Assembly (NCBI GenBank): GCA_902785605.1
Contig: CACZZL010000001.1
Coordinates: 124,001-188,000, forward strand
Source of the DNA: an uncultured Bacteroidales bacterium
GTDB taxonomy: Bacteria > Bacteroidota > Bacteroidia > Bacteroidales > Paludibacteraceae
Length of the DNA stretch: 64,000 nt
Direction of reading: 5' to 3'
Part shown: positions 16,838-26,569 of the stretch, in pieces
Numbering within the stretch: the stretch's first letter is position 1
Layout: each line of letters begins with the position of its first letter
Program-made: the position numbers and the translations under genes
The notes under the pieces: model-generated
The model's input: the letters and a program-made list of their open reading frames with translations, nothing else
The model's database searches: none
Told to the model about the DNA's origin: nothing

Positions 16838-16907
16838 CGAGGACGCTTCGAGAGCGCCTCGAGGGAATATCGTATCATACCCATACCTATAATATACTAC
16901 GTATATT
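16838..16907 (+). promoter_or_regulatory. two inverted repeats ahead of glgB
   Basis: First, CGAGG-A-CGCT with AGCG-CCTCG (16838-16861). Second, AATATAC/GTATATT around a 3-bp loop (16891-16907). The first could end the YhcH transcript although it lacks a T-run; the second could be an operator or mRNA leader hairpin for glgB. No TAnnTTTG box is seen here. Confidence 0.35.
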
Positions 16908-16942
16908 ATTCCGTGATTTTGAAATTCTAATTAATCAATACT

Positions 16943-19006
16943 ATGGCAACGAAACAAAAACACCTCAAACTCGTTGAGCGCGACCCGTATCTGCAGCCGT
17001 ACGAAGCGGCCTTACAAGGTCGTTACGACTATGCAGTCAATAAAGAGAAAGAACTGACCGGCGGTCAGCCGCTGGCAGAGTGGGCGACCGGATACCTCTA
17101 TTTCGGCCTGCACAAAACAGCCAAAGGCTGGGTACTGCGCGAATGGGCGCCAAATGCCACCGCGATCTATATCAAAGGCGACATGAACAACTGGGCCAAG
17201 GACGAAGCCTATCGTCTCCAGCCGGTCGGCAACGGCGTGTGGGAAGCCAAACTGCCGAAAAAAGCCATGCAGCACGGACAGCTGTACAAGTTGCTCGTGG
17301 AGTGGAACGGCGGTTACGGAGAGCGTATCCCGTCTTACGTACGCCGCGTCGTTCAGGATGAGCAGACCAAGATCTTTTCCGCACAGGTGTGGGATGAACC
17401 CGAATACGAGTGGAAGCACCGCAACGCTGCCAAGGTGAAGAAAGTCGGCAAGGACGGTCTCTATATCTACGAGTGCCATATCGGTATGAGTTCCAAGGAG
17501 GAGAAAGTGAGCTCGTACGAGGAGTTCCGTCGCGATGTGCTGCCGCGTATTGAGAAACTGGGTTATAACTGCGTGCAGATCATGGCCATCCAGGAGCACC
17601 CTTACTACGGCTCGTTCGGATATCACGTATCTAATTTCTTCGCTGCTTCCAGCCGTTTCGGTACACCGAACGAACTCAAAGCGCTCATCGACGACGCGCA
17701 CGGACGCGGTATGAAGGTCATCATGGACCTCGTGCACAGCCATGCGGTCAAGAACGAACTCGAGGGACTCGGTAACTTCGACGGAACAGGCTATCAGTAT
17801 TTCCATGACGGCAGTCGCCGCGAACACCCGGCCTGGGACTCGCTCTGCTTTAACTACGGCAAGAACGAAGTGCTCCATTTCCTGCTGTCTAACTGTAAGT
17901 TCTGGCTCGACGAATACGACTTCGACGGCTTCCGTTTTGACGGTGTGACCTCCATGATCTACCGCAGTCACGGTCTGGGCGAGGACTTCAATGGCTATCC
18001 GTCCTACTTCAACGGTAACGAAGATGGCGATGCGCTCATGTACCTCACGCTGGCTAACAAGGTTATTCATGAGGTCAAACCCGATGCCATCTCCATCGCT
18101 GAAGAGATGTCCGGCATGCCGGGTCTCGCTTGCCCGATAGCGGACGGCGGCGTGGGATTCGACTACCGTCTGGCCATGGGTATTCCCGATTTCTGGATCA
18201 AGTATATCAAAGAGGTCAAGGATGAGGACTGGAAAGCCGGTCATATCCTCTACGAGATGACCAACCGCCGCGAGGACGAGAAGACCATCTCCTACGCCGA
18301 GAGTCACGACCAGGCACTCGTAGGCGACAAGACCATCATCTTCCGCCTCGTGGATTCCGACATGTACTGGCACTTCGAGCACGGTCATTCGTCCTTCATG
18401 GCCGACCGCGGAATAGCGCTGCATAAGATGATCCGTCTCATTACCGCTTCGACCATCAACGGCGGATACCTCAATTTCATGGGGAACGAATTCGGTCACC
18501 CGGAGTGGATCGATTTCCCGCGGGAGGGCAACGGATGGAGCTGTAAGTACGCTCGTCGTCAATGGGACCTCGTGGACAACCCCAACTATTTCTTCTCGGA
18601 CCTCAACCGCTTCGACAAGGCGATGATCCATCTGCTCAAGAAGCACCTGATCACCCTCAACCCGACCGCAGAGGAGAAGAAGTACAACGTCGGCAAACAC
18701 CTGCCGTGGGTATATAAGTGGGCTGACAACGAGGGCGACCAGGTGGTGGCTTATTCGCGTGGCGACCTGCTGTTCATCTTCAACTGGAACGGACAGAAGT
18801 CCTTTAACGACTACGGTATCCTCGTGCCCTCCGGTAAGTATGAGGTCGTACTCAATACCGATGCCAAGCAGTTCGCCGGCTTCGGCCTCGCGGACGACTC
18901 CGTCGAGCACTTCACCAACTACGACCCGCTCTACGACAAGGACGGCAAGGGCTGGCTCAAGATGTACCTCCCTGCACGGAGTGCAGTCGTTTTGAAGAAA
19001 TCATAA
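16943..19006 (+). CDS. glgB: 1,4-alpha-glucan branching enzyme (GH13)
   Basis: 687 aa. Makes alpha-1,6 branches in glycogen; pairs functionally with the GT3 glycogen synthase encoded at 47.4-49.0 kb. N-terminal CBM48 at ~residues 60-145, then the GH13 barrel with nucleophile region DGFRFDGV (~329-336), acid/base region AEEMSG (~386-391) and transition-state His-Asp in ESHDQ (~452-456). The sequence resembles the eukaryote-like (GH13_8) branching enzymes (FGYHVSNFFAASSRFG, FMGNEFGHPEWIDFPR). The stop codon lies in the first unit of a heptamer array that fills the spacer to nagB. Confidence 0.96.
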   Translation: MATKQKHLKLVERDPYLQPYEAALQGRYDYAVNKEKELTGGQPLAEWATGYLYFGLHKTAKGWVLREWAPNATAIYIKGDMNNWAKDEAYRLQPVGNGVWEAKLPKKAMQHGQLYKLLVEWNGGYGERIPSYVRRVVQDEQTKIFSAQVWDEPEYEWKHRNAAKVKKVGKDGLYIYECHIGMSSKEEKVSSYEEFRRDVLPRIEKLGYNCVQIMAIQEHPYYGSFGYHVSNFFAASSRFGTPNELKALIDDAHGRGMKVIMDLVHSHAVKNELEGLGNFDGTGYQYFHDGSRREHPAWDSLCFNYGKNEVLHFLLSNCKFWLDEYDFDGFRFDGVTSMIYRSHGLGEDFNGYPSYFNGNEDGDALMYLTLANKVIHEVKPDAISIAEEMSGMPGLACPIADGGVGFDYRLAMGIPDFWIKYIKEVKDEDWKAGHILYEMTNRREDEKTISYAESHDQALVGDKTIIFRLVDSDMYWHFEHGHSSFMADRGIALHKMIRLITASTINGGYLNFMGNEFGHPEWIDFPREGNGWSCKYARRQWDLVDNPNYFFSDLNRFDKAMIHLLKKHLITLNPTAEEKKYNVGKHLPWVYKWADNEGDQVVAYSRGDLLFIFNWNGQKSFNDYGILVPSGKYEVVLNTDAKQFAGFGLADDSVEHFTNYDPLYDKDGKGWLKMYLPARSAVVLKKS

Positions 19007-19053
19007 ATTTGAAATCATAAATTTGAAATCATAAATCATAAATCATAAATTAA
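18998..19053 (+). repeat. eight-unit heptamer array, entire glgB-nagB spacer
   Basis: Eight consecutive 7-bp units of AAATCAT/AAATTTG type, 56 bp in all. The first unit supplies the last Ser codon and TAA stop of glgB, and the last abuts the nagB ATG, so the region before the nagB start is entirely repeat. Confidence 0.95.
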
Positions 19054-19863
19054 ATGCGAGTAATTATCGAACCTTCGTATGACCTGCTCAGCCAGTGGGC
19101 TGCGAACTATGTAGCAAAACGTATCAATGAGTTTGACCCCAAAGAGAGCAAACCCTTCGTATTGGGTCTGCCGACCGGCTCTTCGCCGCTAGGTATGTAC
19201 CGTGAACTGATCAAACTGAACCAAGCCGGTAAGGTGTCCTTCCGCAACGTCGTAACGTTCAACATGGACGAGTATGTCAACCTGCCCGAGGAGCACCCGG
19301 AGAGCTATCATAGCTTCATGTGGAACAACTTCTTCTCCCACATTGATATCCGCAAGGAGAACGTCAATATCCTCAACGGCAACGCATCTGACCTCGCAGC
19401 CGAGTGCGCACGTTACGAGCAGAAGATCAAAGACATTGGCGGTATCCATCTCTTCCTCGGCGGTATCGGTCCGGACGGACATATCGCGTTCAACGAGCCG
19501 GGTTCGTCCCTTACCAGCCGCACCCGTAAGAAAGAGCTGACAACCGACACTATCATCGCCAACAGCCGTTTCTTCGACAACGATGTAAACAAAGTGCCTA
19601 AGACTGCCCTCACCGTAGGTGTCGGCACCGTCATGGATGCCAAAGAGGTGCTCATCATGGTCAATGGTCACAACAAAGCCCGTGCCCTGCAGCACGCCAT
19701 CGAGGAGCCGATTAGCCATATGTGGACCGTCTCCATGCTCCAGATGCACCAGCACGGTATCATCGTCTGCGATGAGGCGGCTTGCGAGGAACTCAAAGTG
19801 GGAACCTTCAACTACTTCAAAGACATCGAGCGTAACAACCTCGACCCGAACTCCCTGTTGTAA
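19054..19863 (+). CDS. nagB: glucosamine-6-phosphate deaminase
   Basis: 269 aa, same length class as E. coli NagB. Converts glucosamine-6-phosphate to fructose-6-phosphate and ammonia. Phosphate-binding [12 protein letters not shown] at ~38-49, catalytic Asp in FNMDEY (~residue 72), and the active-site loop [16 protein letters not shown] (~137-152) with the His-Glu pair. Cytoplasmic. The mRNA upstream of its ATG is a heptamer array shared with the glgB end. Confidence 0.97.
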   Translation: MRVIIEPSYDLLSQWAANYVAKRINEFDPKESKPFVLGLPTGSSPLGMYRELIKLNQAGKVSFRNVVTFNMDEYVNLPEEHPESYHSFMWNNFFSHIDIRKENVNILNGNASDLAAECARYEQKIKDIGGIHLFLGGIGPDGHIAFNEPGSSLTSRTRKKELTTDTIIANSRFFDNDVNKVPKTALTVGVGTVMDAKEVLIMVNGHNKARALQHAIEEPISHMWTVSMLQMHQHGIIVCDEAACEELKVGTFNYFKDIERNNLDPNSLL

Positions 19864-19873
19864 AACTTCGCTT

Positions 19874-22800
19874 ATGAGGCGGTTCTGGGGGATAGTTTTT
19901 TGTTTGTTAATGGTGCTGCCGATGGTAGCACAGGAGGAGGAGTTGTGCCGTTTCGGCACGCTCCTTTTTCGTGAGGACTTCGGCGGAAACGACCCGAGTG
20001 ACCCGGCGGTGGGGCGTACGCCTGTATCGGGCATGAGTAGCTCCTATCAGCAAATCTACACACTGCAGACCAGTGATCCCGGAGCCGGTATGGGTTCCGG
20101 CTGCTACCTGGTCGCCAAACGGGGATACCGCAATTCCACCATTAACACCTACTCGGTCTGGCACATCATGGACGACCATACCTATTTTGGGGATACCACA
20201 CGCGGCTACCTCTTGGAGATAGACGGTACAGGTCGCGGAAATGATGTGTTCTATAGTACCGAGATTCAGGGTCTCTGTGCCGGTTCCAAGCTGACTTTCT
20301 CTGCCTATGTGGCGAACCTGACTACGGCCGGTCAATACAACGGTTGGCGCAACAGAAACTATGTCCATCCCAAACTAACGTTCGTGCTCACTCACCCGCA
20401 AACCGGTGCAGAGTTAGCGCGCTATAACACGGATACGATCGCTCATGACTGGAGCCTGTTCGGCACGCCGAGTGCCTGGAAATATACGGCGAATTGGCAG
20501 TTGGTGGGAATGAACTTCACCGTGCCGGAAGGCGTTGATGCCGTGCGGCTCAGTATCCGCAACAATGCCAGCGGTTCATCCACCGGAAACGACTTCGCCA
20601 TGGATGACATCGAGATACGTCTCTGTACTCCGCCGGTTTTCATAGATGGCGAAACCGAAGTGTGCGAGAATGCAGAAACGGTCATGCGTGCTGAGTTTGC
20701 CAATGACGGCACGTTTGCCGAGCCTTTGGCCTATAAATGGTGGTTCTCGGCCGACAGCCTCACCTGGACAGAACTGAGCGAGACAACGAGTGTGCTCACT
20801 CTTCCGAATGGACAAAAGGCCGGCTCCGGTTGGTACAGAGTAGCCGTCTCCGGCGCAGGAAATATCGAAAGTATCAACTGCCGTGCCATGAGCGAACCCT
20901 TCCACATGACCATCATCGAGTGCGAACCGCCCGAACCCGTACTCTGTACGAGTGGTATTCTCCTCTTCCGAGAAGACTTTGGTGGCAACAACCCCTCAGA
21001 CCCGCGAGTAAGCACAACGCCCGTGTCCGGTATGACGTATTCGCAGTCCACCAGCACGATGGGATCCGGCGTTTACATGGTCACCAAGTCCGGTTATTGC
21101 AACGGAGATACGACCGGCTGGACGATTCCTGGTGCTGACCGAGCTACCAAGCGTTCACAGTGGTATATCCAGGATGACCATACTTATCCGAACGACTATA
21201 CCCGCGGCTATTTTATGGAGATAGATGGCAAAGGCGGCAATCAGCAGTTCTACCAAACGGAGATAAACGGCTTGTGCGAAGGTATCGAACTGACCTTCAG
21301 CGCTTACGTGGCGAATGTGTTCACGTGGTTTCAGTACGACTGGTACACCAAGAACCGAGGACCGGTGATAGCCCCTTGTCTGAAGTTTGTGCTCACCAAT
21401 CCGCAGACTGGTGAGACCTTGGCCGAAAAGAACACGCAAGAGATACCGTTCGACGAGGCCCTACCTGCCTTGACCGATTGGCAGTATTCTTCAGCCTGGC
21501 ACCTTGTCGGTATGAACTTTACCGTCCCCGTCGGTGTCAATGCCATCCGTCTGTCTATCTACAACAACGTCACCAACGGTAATGGCAACGATTTCGCCTT
21601 GGATGACATCGAGATCCACCTCTGCATGACGCCTGACACCATCCTTACCGATACCACCGTCTGCGATACCACCCGACAAATCCGTTGGCGCGAAAAGACA
21701 TTCGCTATAGCCGACACTCTCCGCGACACGGTCTTTAGTAGCTGCGGTTTCGATAGTATATACTATGTCATGCGCGTGGAAACGGAACATTGCGAACATT
21801 CGCTCTGTACCGATGGCATCCTTCTCTTCCGCGAGGATTTCGGCGGCAACAACCCCTCCGATCCGAAAATCAGTACGACTCCTGTTTCCGGCATGAGCTA
21901 TACCCAAGTGACAACAGATGTACTCGGCAGCATGGGTGCAGGAAAATATCTGGTGACCAAACAGGGGTATTGCAACGGAAATGGTACGTCACAATGGCAT
22001 CTCCAAGACGACCATACCCATTTTGGAGACTTGACCCGTGGCTATTTTATGGAGATAGACGGCCGAGCAGGTAGTGATGCTTTTTATCGTACCACCATCG
22101 ACCATCTTTGCGAAGGTATCGAATTGACCTTCTCCGCTTACGTGGCCAACGTCATGACCTGGGGCATGTACGTAGGTCGCCCGGGTATGTATGCGTACCC
22201 ACGACTGAAGTTTGTCTTAACGGATCCTACATCTAACACAGAGTTAGCTACTTACGACACAGGCGACATACCGTTCGACTCTACCTTTATCGGCGATAAT
22301 ATGTGTTGGCAACAATCCGTCGAATGGCGATTAGTGGGTATGAATTTTACCGTCCCCGTAGGTGTTGAGTCTGTGCAACTGTCTATCTACAACAACGTCA
22401 GCAATTCCAACGGCAATGATTTCGCCATTGACGACATCGAGGTCCACCTCTGCATGACACCGGACACGATACGGACGGACACGACGGTCTGCGACACTAT
22501 CGATCAGATTGCGTGGCGCGGCAAAGAGTACGCAATCGTAGACACCCTGCGCGACACTCTTCGTAGCTCTTGTGGTTTTGACAGCATATACTACCTGATG
22601 CGCGTGGAAACGGAACATTGTGAATCGCCTTGCCCCGAAATACACTACGCTACTCGTGATACTACCGTCTGCGACACCCTTATGCCTTTCACGTGGCACG
22701 GACTGCTGTTCAATAAACCCGGTTCACAAACCATATTACTGAAGGATGAACAGGGTTGCGATAGTATAGAGATTGATTACACGTTAAGCACATTTCATTG

Positions 22801-24208
22801 CGAAGACTTTTGTCTGGAAGGGGAATTGCTTTTTAGAGAAGATTTTGGAGGAAATGATGCTGGAGATTCAGAAATCAGTTGCGCACACGTGTCAGGAATT
22901 GCAAATTTTTATACGAATGCATGTCAGGAGGTAAGAAAACATCCTGAATACGGAATGAGCACAATGAATTATGTGCTCACTAAAAAAGGGCAGGGAAATC
23001 GTCAATGGCATGTGCAAGATGATCATACTTATCCCAATGATTATACTCGTGGGTATTTTCTTGAAGTAGATGGATATGGTGGAACCATCTATAAAACGAC
23101 TGTAAATAATTTGTATGAAGGGATGGAATTGACCTTCTCTGCTTATATCGCTATTTTACACGATTCATGTGTCATCGCAAATATGCGGAAGAACTACGGT
23201 TACACATATCCGCGATTTAAGTTCATTTTGAAGGATGCGGAATCCAATGCAGAGTTAGCCACATATACTACAGGTAATATTTTGCCGGACATAACGACGC
23301 CATGTGTTCTCGCAAAATCGGCTCTATGGCAATTGAAAGGAATGAAGTATGTAGTGCCAGAAGGGGTTTCATCTATTCAAATGCTTATCAACAATGATGT
23401 GGCTTCCTATGATGGCAATGATTTTGGTATAGACGACATCGAGATTCGTTTGTGTTATATGCCAGCCAAAAAGATAGTACAAGACACGATCATTTGCGAC
23501 ACAATTGATAATATTGTTTGGAGAAATAAGATCTATCCATTGAAAAATGAATTACGCGACACGGTATATGATAGTAGTGGGGCAGATAGTATTTATTACA
23601 TATTGAATGTAATTATGGAACATTGTTGCCCGGAAATCAAAGAGAAAACAATAACCATAGGAACTCTATGTGATACCTTGCTCCCATATACTTTGTATTT
23701 TAGAGATACAGTACTGACTTTTAAAATGGCAGGAGATCTCCTTCTGGAATTTCAGCACCCACAATGGGATTGTATAGATTCTATTTATACTCTCCACCTT
23801 GATACTTTCCACTGTGAGCGGCTATATCCAATCATCGTCAACAAGTACAACTGGCAGTTGCTATTGGACAATGTGAAACTGCGACAGTTCTTCCCGAACC
23901 GCACCGCGCTTGCCTATCAGTGGTACAAGGACGAACTGCCGGTAGCCGGGGCAACGGAGGACGACTACGCCGAGCAGAACGAACTGCACGGACGGTTCCA
24001 ACTGCGCATCGGCTTGGACGGCAACCAGACCATCTGGTCGAACATCCTGGAAATCAACACCGAGCAGGCAGCACCCCTGCCCGTGCACGTACGTATTTAT
24101 AATAGTCATGGCATGCCTGTAGCCGAAGACCAAGTGACGCACGGCATCTACCTCTACCGTTATGAACAAGGTAATCAGGTATGGACTGAGAAACGGTTCA
24201 TCCCATAA
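19874..24208 (+). CDS. giant secreted protein with four large repeats and sorting-like C-terminus
   Basis: 1444-aa exported protein. Signal peptide MRRFWGIVFCLLMVLPMVAQ. Four large repeats open with C-x2-G-x-LLFREDFGGN at ~residues 24, 357, 645 and 979; each contains a YLVTK-type strand, a DDHTY...TRGYFMEIDG block, ELTFSAYVAN, GMNFTVP and NDFAIDDIEIHLC. This looks like a carbohydrate-binding-like jelly-roll unit, but I cannot name the family. Short Cys-rich linkers carry DTTVCDT. The C-terminus is a short type A-like sorting domain (VRIYNSHGMPVAEDQV, GIYLYRY). The fourth repeat (~22.80-23.82 kb) is distinctly AT-rich. I chose ATG 19874, 10 bp after nagB; the longer frame overlaps nagB and lacks a signal peptide. 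Confidence 0.85.
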   Translation: MRRFWGIVFCLLMVLPMVAQEEELCRFGTLLFREDFGGNDPSDPAVGRTPVSGMSSSYQQIYTLQTSDPGAGMGSGCYLVAKRGYRNSTINTYSVWHIMDDHTYFGDTTRGYLLEIDGTGRGNDVFYSTEIQGLCAGSKLTFSAYVANLTTAGQYNGWRNRNYVHPKLTFVLTHPQTGAELARYNTDTIAHDWSLFGTPSAWKYTANWQLVGMNFTVPEGVDAVRLSIRNNASGSSTGNDFAMDDIEIRLCTPPVFIDGETEVCENAETVMRAEFANDGTFAEPLAYKWWFSADSLTWTELSETTSVLTLPNGQKAGSGWYRVAVSGAGNIESINCRAMSEPFHMTIIECEPPEPVLCTSGILLFREDFGGNNPSDPRVSTTPVSGMTYSQSTSTMGSGVYMVTKSGYCNGDTTGWTIPGADRATKRSQWYIQDDHTYPNDYTRGYFMEIDGKGGNQQFYQTEINGLCEGIELTFSAYVANVFTWFQYDWYTKNRGPVIAPCLKFVLTNPQTGETLAEKNTQEIPFDEALPALTDWQYSSAWHLVGMNFTVPVGVNAIRLSIYNNVTNGNGNDFALDDIEIHLCMTPDTILTDTTVCDTTRQIRWREKTFAIADTLRDTVFSSCGFDSIYYVMRVETEHCEHSLCTDGILLFREDFGGNNPSDPKISTTPVSGMSYTQVTTDVLGSMGAGKYLVTKQGYCNGNGTSQWHLQDDHTHFGDLTRGYFMEIDGRAGSDAFYRTTIDHLCEGIELTFSAYVANVMTWGMYVGRPGMYAYPRLKFVLTDPTSNTELATYDTGDIPFDSTFIGDNMCWQQSVEWRLVGMNFTVPVGVESVQLSIYNNVSNSNGNDFAIDDIEVHLCMTPDTIRTDTTVCDTIDQIAWRGKEYAIVDTLRDTLRSSCGFDSIYYLMRVETEHCESPCPEIHYATRDTTVCDTLMPFTWHGLLFNKPGSQTILLKDEQGCDSIEIDYTLSTFHCEDFCLEGELLFREDFGGNDAGDSEISCAHVSGIANFYTNACQEVRKHPEYGMSTMNYVLTKKGQGNRQWHVQDDHTYPNDYTRGYFLEVDGYGGTIYKTTVNNLYEGMELTFSAYIAILHDSCVIANMRKNYGYTYPRFKFILKDAESNAELATYTTGNILPDITTPCVLAKSALWQLKGMKYVVPEGVSSIQMLINNDVASYDGNDFGIDDIEIRLCYMPAKKIVQDTIICDTIDNIVWRNKIYPLKNELRDTVYDSSGADSIYYILNVIMEHCCPEIKEKTITIGTLCDTLLPYTLYFRDTVLTFKMAGDLLLEFQHPQWDCIDSIYTLHLDTFHCERLYPIIVNKYNWQLLLDNVKLRQFFPNRTALAYQWYKDELPVAGATEDDYAEQNELHGRFQLRIGLDGNQTIWSNILEINTEQAAPLPVHVRIYNSHGMPVAEDQVTHGIYLYRYEQGNQVWTEKRFIP

Positions 24209-24223
24209 GACCGGAAACACCTA

Positions 24224-24251
24224 TAAAAAGCGTCCTCAGGGCGCTTTTTTT
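24224..24251 (+). terminator. intrinsic terminator after the secreted protein gene
   Basis: AAAAAGCGTCC and GGGCGCTTTTTTT pair around a TCA loop, with one mismatch, ending in a T-run. Confidence 0.85.
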
Positions 24252-24261
24252 GTATGAACAC

Positions 24262-24292
24262 TTGCATATGTCAAAAAAAAACACTACCTTTG
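24262..24292 (+). promoter_or_regulatory. promoter of cysS
   Basis: TTGCATA, 20-bp gap, TACCTTTG; 37 bp before the cysS ATG. Confidence 0.85.
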
Positions 24293-24329
24293 CAGCCGCA
24301 AAGGTTTTAAGCAAAAAACAAAACGACAT

Positions 24330-25793
24330 ATGTTAGAAATCTATAATTCCTTGTCTCGCTACAAAGAGACGTTCAAACCCCTGCATGAGGGACATGTGGG
24401 TATGTACGTGTGCGGACCGACCGTGTATGGGGATGCCCACCTGGGTCACGCCCGTCCGGCCATCACGTTCGACCTGCTCTACCGCTACCTCACCTACCTC
24501 GGATACAAAGTGCGCTATGTGCGTAACATCACCGATGTCGGCCACCTGGAGCATGATGCCGATGAGGGAGAGGATAAGATCGCCAAGAAAGCGCGTCTGG
24601 AGCAGTTGGAACCGATGGAAGTGGTGCAGTTCTACACCAACCGCTACCACCGCGACATGGCTGCGCTCAACGTGCTGCCGCCGTCCATCGAACCCCACGC
24701 CTCAGGACATATCATCGAGCAGATCGCGTTCGTACAGAAGATCCTCGACAAAGGCTACGCCTACGTGTCCAACGGCTCCGTTTATATGGACGTAGAGAAG
24801 TACGCCAAGGATTTTCCGTACGGTAAGCTGTCCGGTCGTAACCTCAACGATATCGTCACAGAGACCCGCGAACTGGACGGGCAGGACGAGAAGAAGCACA
24901 GCTACGACTTCGCACTGTGGAAGAAAGCTGCACCCGAGCATATCATGCATTGGCCGAGCCCCTGGTCCGAAGGATTTCCCGGTTGGCACATGGAGTGCTC
25001 CACGATGGGTACCAAGTACCTGGGTGAGCGGTTCGACATCCACGGCGGCGGACTCGACCTCATCTTCCCCCACCACGAAGCGGAGATCGCGCAGTCCTGC
25101 GCGGCACTCGGTCACGAGACGGTGCACTACTGGATGCACAACAACATGATCACCATCGCCGGTAAGAAGATGGGTAAGAGTTACAATAACTTCATCACCC
25201 TCGAGCAGTTCTTCAAGGGCGAGCACCCGTTGTTAAGCAAACCCTTCGGCCCGATGGTCATCCGTTTCTTCATTCTGCAGGCACACTACCGCTCGACCGT
25301 GGACTTCTCTTCCGAAGCCCTCGAAGCCGCCGAGAAGGGCCTGCAACGTATGCAAGAGGCCTATGCCCGTCTGCTGAAGCTGCAAGCTGGCAATCAGACG
25401 ACGGTTGAGGTAGCCGGTCTGCGTCAGCGTTGTACCGAAGCGATGGACGATGATCTGAACACACCGTTCGTGATCGCTGCGCTCTTTGATAGCACACGCG
25501 CTATCAACACCGTGCATGACGGTAAGGGTACGATCTCCGAGGCGGATCTCAAGGAACTGCGTGGGGTATGGAAGACCTTCGCGATCGATATCCTCGGTCT
25601 GCGTCTCGAAGAGCAGGGCGGCGATGAAGGAAAGCAAAAAGCCTTCAACGGTGCTATCGACCTGCTGCTTGGTATTCGTCTGCAGGCCAAGCAGAACAAG
25701 GATTGGACTACTTCCGATAAGATTCGCAACGAACTGACCGCACTCGGTTTCCAGATCAAGGACACCAAGGATGGCTTTGAGTGGAGCATCTGA
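24330..25793 (+). CDS. cysS: cysteinyl-tRNA synthetase
   Basis: 487 aa. Class I synthetase that charges tRNA-Cys. Zinc/Cys-binding [16 protein letters not shown] (residues ~28-43) contains the HIGH-type motif [14 protein letters not shown] (~218-227) and [13 protein letters not shown] (~236-248) give further zinc ligands. The KMSKS loop reads KKMGKS (~278-283). The DALR-like C-terminal domain is complete. Its own promoter and the preceding terminator mark a new unit; the DUF5715 gene follows within 2 bp. Confidence 0.97.
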   Translation: MLEIYNSLSRYKETFKPLHEGHVGMYVCGPTVYGDAHLGHARPAITFDLLYRYLTYLGYKVRYVRNITDVGHLEHDADEGEDKIAKKARLEQLEPMEVVQFYTNRYHRDMAALNVLPPSIEPHASGHIIEQIAFVQKILDKGYAYVSNGSVYMDVEKYAKDFPYGKLSGRNLNDIVTETRELDGQDEKKHSYDFALWKKAAPEHIMHWPSPWSEGFPGWHMECSTMGTKYLGERFDIHGGGLDLIFPHHEAEIAQSCAALGHETVHYWMHNNMITIAGKKMGKSYNNFITLEQFFKGEHPLLSKPFGPMVIRFFILQAHYRSTVDFSSEALEAAEKGLQRMQEAYARLLKLQAGNQTTVEVAGLRQRCTEAMDDDLNTPFVIAALFDSTRAINTVHDGKGTISEADLKELRGVWKTFAIDILGLRLEEQGGDEGKQKAFNGAIDLLLGIRLQAKQNKDWTTSDKIRNELTALGFQIKDTKDGFEWSI

Positions 25794-25795
25794 CC

Positions 25796-26536
25796 ATGGA
25801 CTTCGAACAATTCCAACAGTTTCTTGTCGAGCACAAACGGCAAACGATCGTAGTGAGCGCTTTCGTGGTGCTGCTGTGCATGGTGATTGTGCTCTGCCGT
25901 CACTGCGGCAGCGACGCGCCGGACACACCGCAAGAGCAGAAGGAACAAAAGATAGAGGACGGTAACCTGGTGCATTATCCGGGTCGCAGTTTCGACTACC
26001 GGATCAAGTTCAGCGACCTGCATGCCAAACAGCACGCAGCAGCGGTCATGATCGGTCTGCCGCGACCACCTAAAGATAGAGCCGATGCCGCGTCCATGCG
26101 CAAGCAATTGGTGGAGATCAAGACCAACAAGAACTATATCGTCGATGACCTGACGCACTCGGTGCCTTATCTGGTGCCCTGCGCCAAACGCGAACTGGAC
26201 TCCATCGGCGTGGAGTGGGCGGACATCCTCAAGCGCAACGGCCTGCCGCACTACCGGTTCTACGTCACCTCCGTGCTGCGCACCCAAGAGGACATCAAGT
26301 ACCTGCAGCGCAGCGGTAACATCAACTCCATCACGCAGTCCTGTCACTGTTACGGCACGACCTTCGACCTGGCGTACATGCGGTACGATAAAGTGACACG
26401 CACCCGTGACTACATGCACGAGGACAACCTCAAACTGGTGCTCGGACAGGTGCTACTCAACCACCAGCGGGCAGGTAAGATCTACGTCAAGTACGAAGCC
26501 AAGCAGAGCTGCTTCCACATCACGGTCAGAAAATAA
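25796..26536 (+). CDS. DUF5715 family protein, membrane-anchored
   Basis: 246 aa with an N-terminal membrane helix (TIVVSAFVVLLCMVIVLC, ~residues 20-37) and an extracytoplasmic domain. The segment FYVTSVLRTQEDIKYLQRSG ... ITQSCHCYGTTFDLAY resembles DUF5715 and, distantly, the VanY/M15 peptidase core (R-T then S-x-H-x-x-G-x-x-x-D), though a full set of zinc ligands is uncertain. A role in the periplasm or cell wall is inferred. I chose ATG 25796, just after the cysS stop; a GTG at 25781 overlapping cysS is possible. Confidence 0.75.
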   Translation: MDFEQFQQFLVEHKRQTIVVSAFVVLLCMVIVLCRHCGSDAPDTPQEQKEQKIEDGNLVHYPGRSFDYRIKFSDLHAKQHAAAVMIGLPRPPKDRADAASMRKQLVEIKTNKNYIVDDLTHSVPYLVPCAKRELDSIGVEWADILKRNGLPHYRFYVTSVLRTQEDIKYLQRSGNINSITQSCHCYGTTFDLAYMRYDKVTRTRDYMHEDNLKLVLGQVLLNHQRAGKIYVKYEAKQSCFHITVRK

Positions 26537-26568
26537 AAAAGACGCAATCCAATGCGTCTTTTTTGTGT
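26537..26568. terminator. bidirectional terminator
   Basis: AAAAAAGACGCA and TGCGTCTTTTTT arms around an ATCCA loop, between the convergent DUF5715 and outer-membrane protein genes. Confidence 0.88.
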
Positions 26569-26569
26569 G

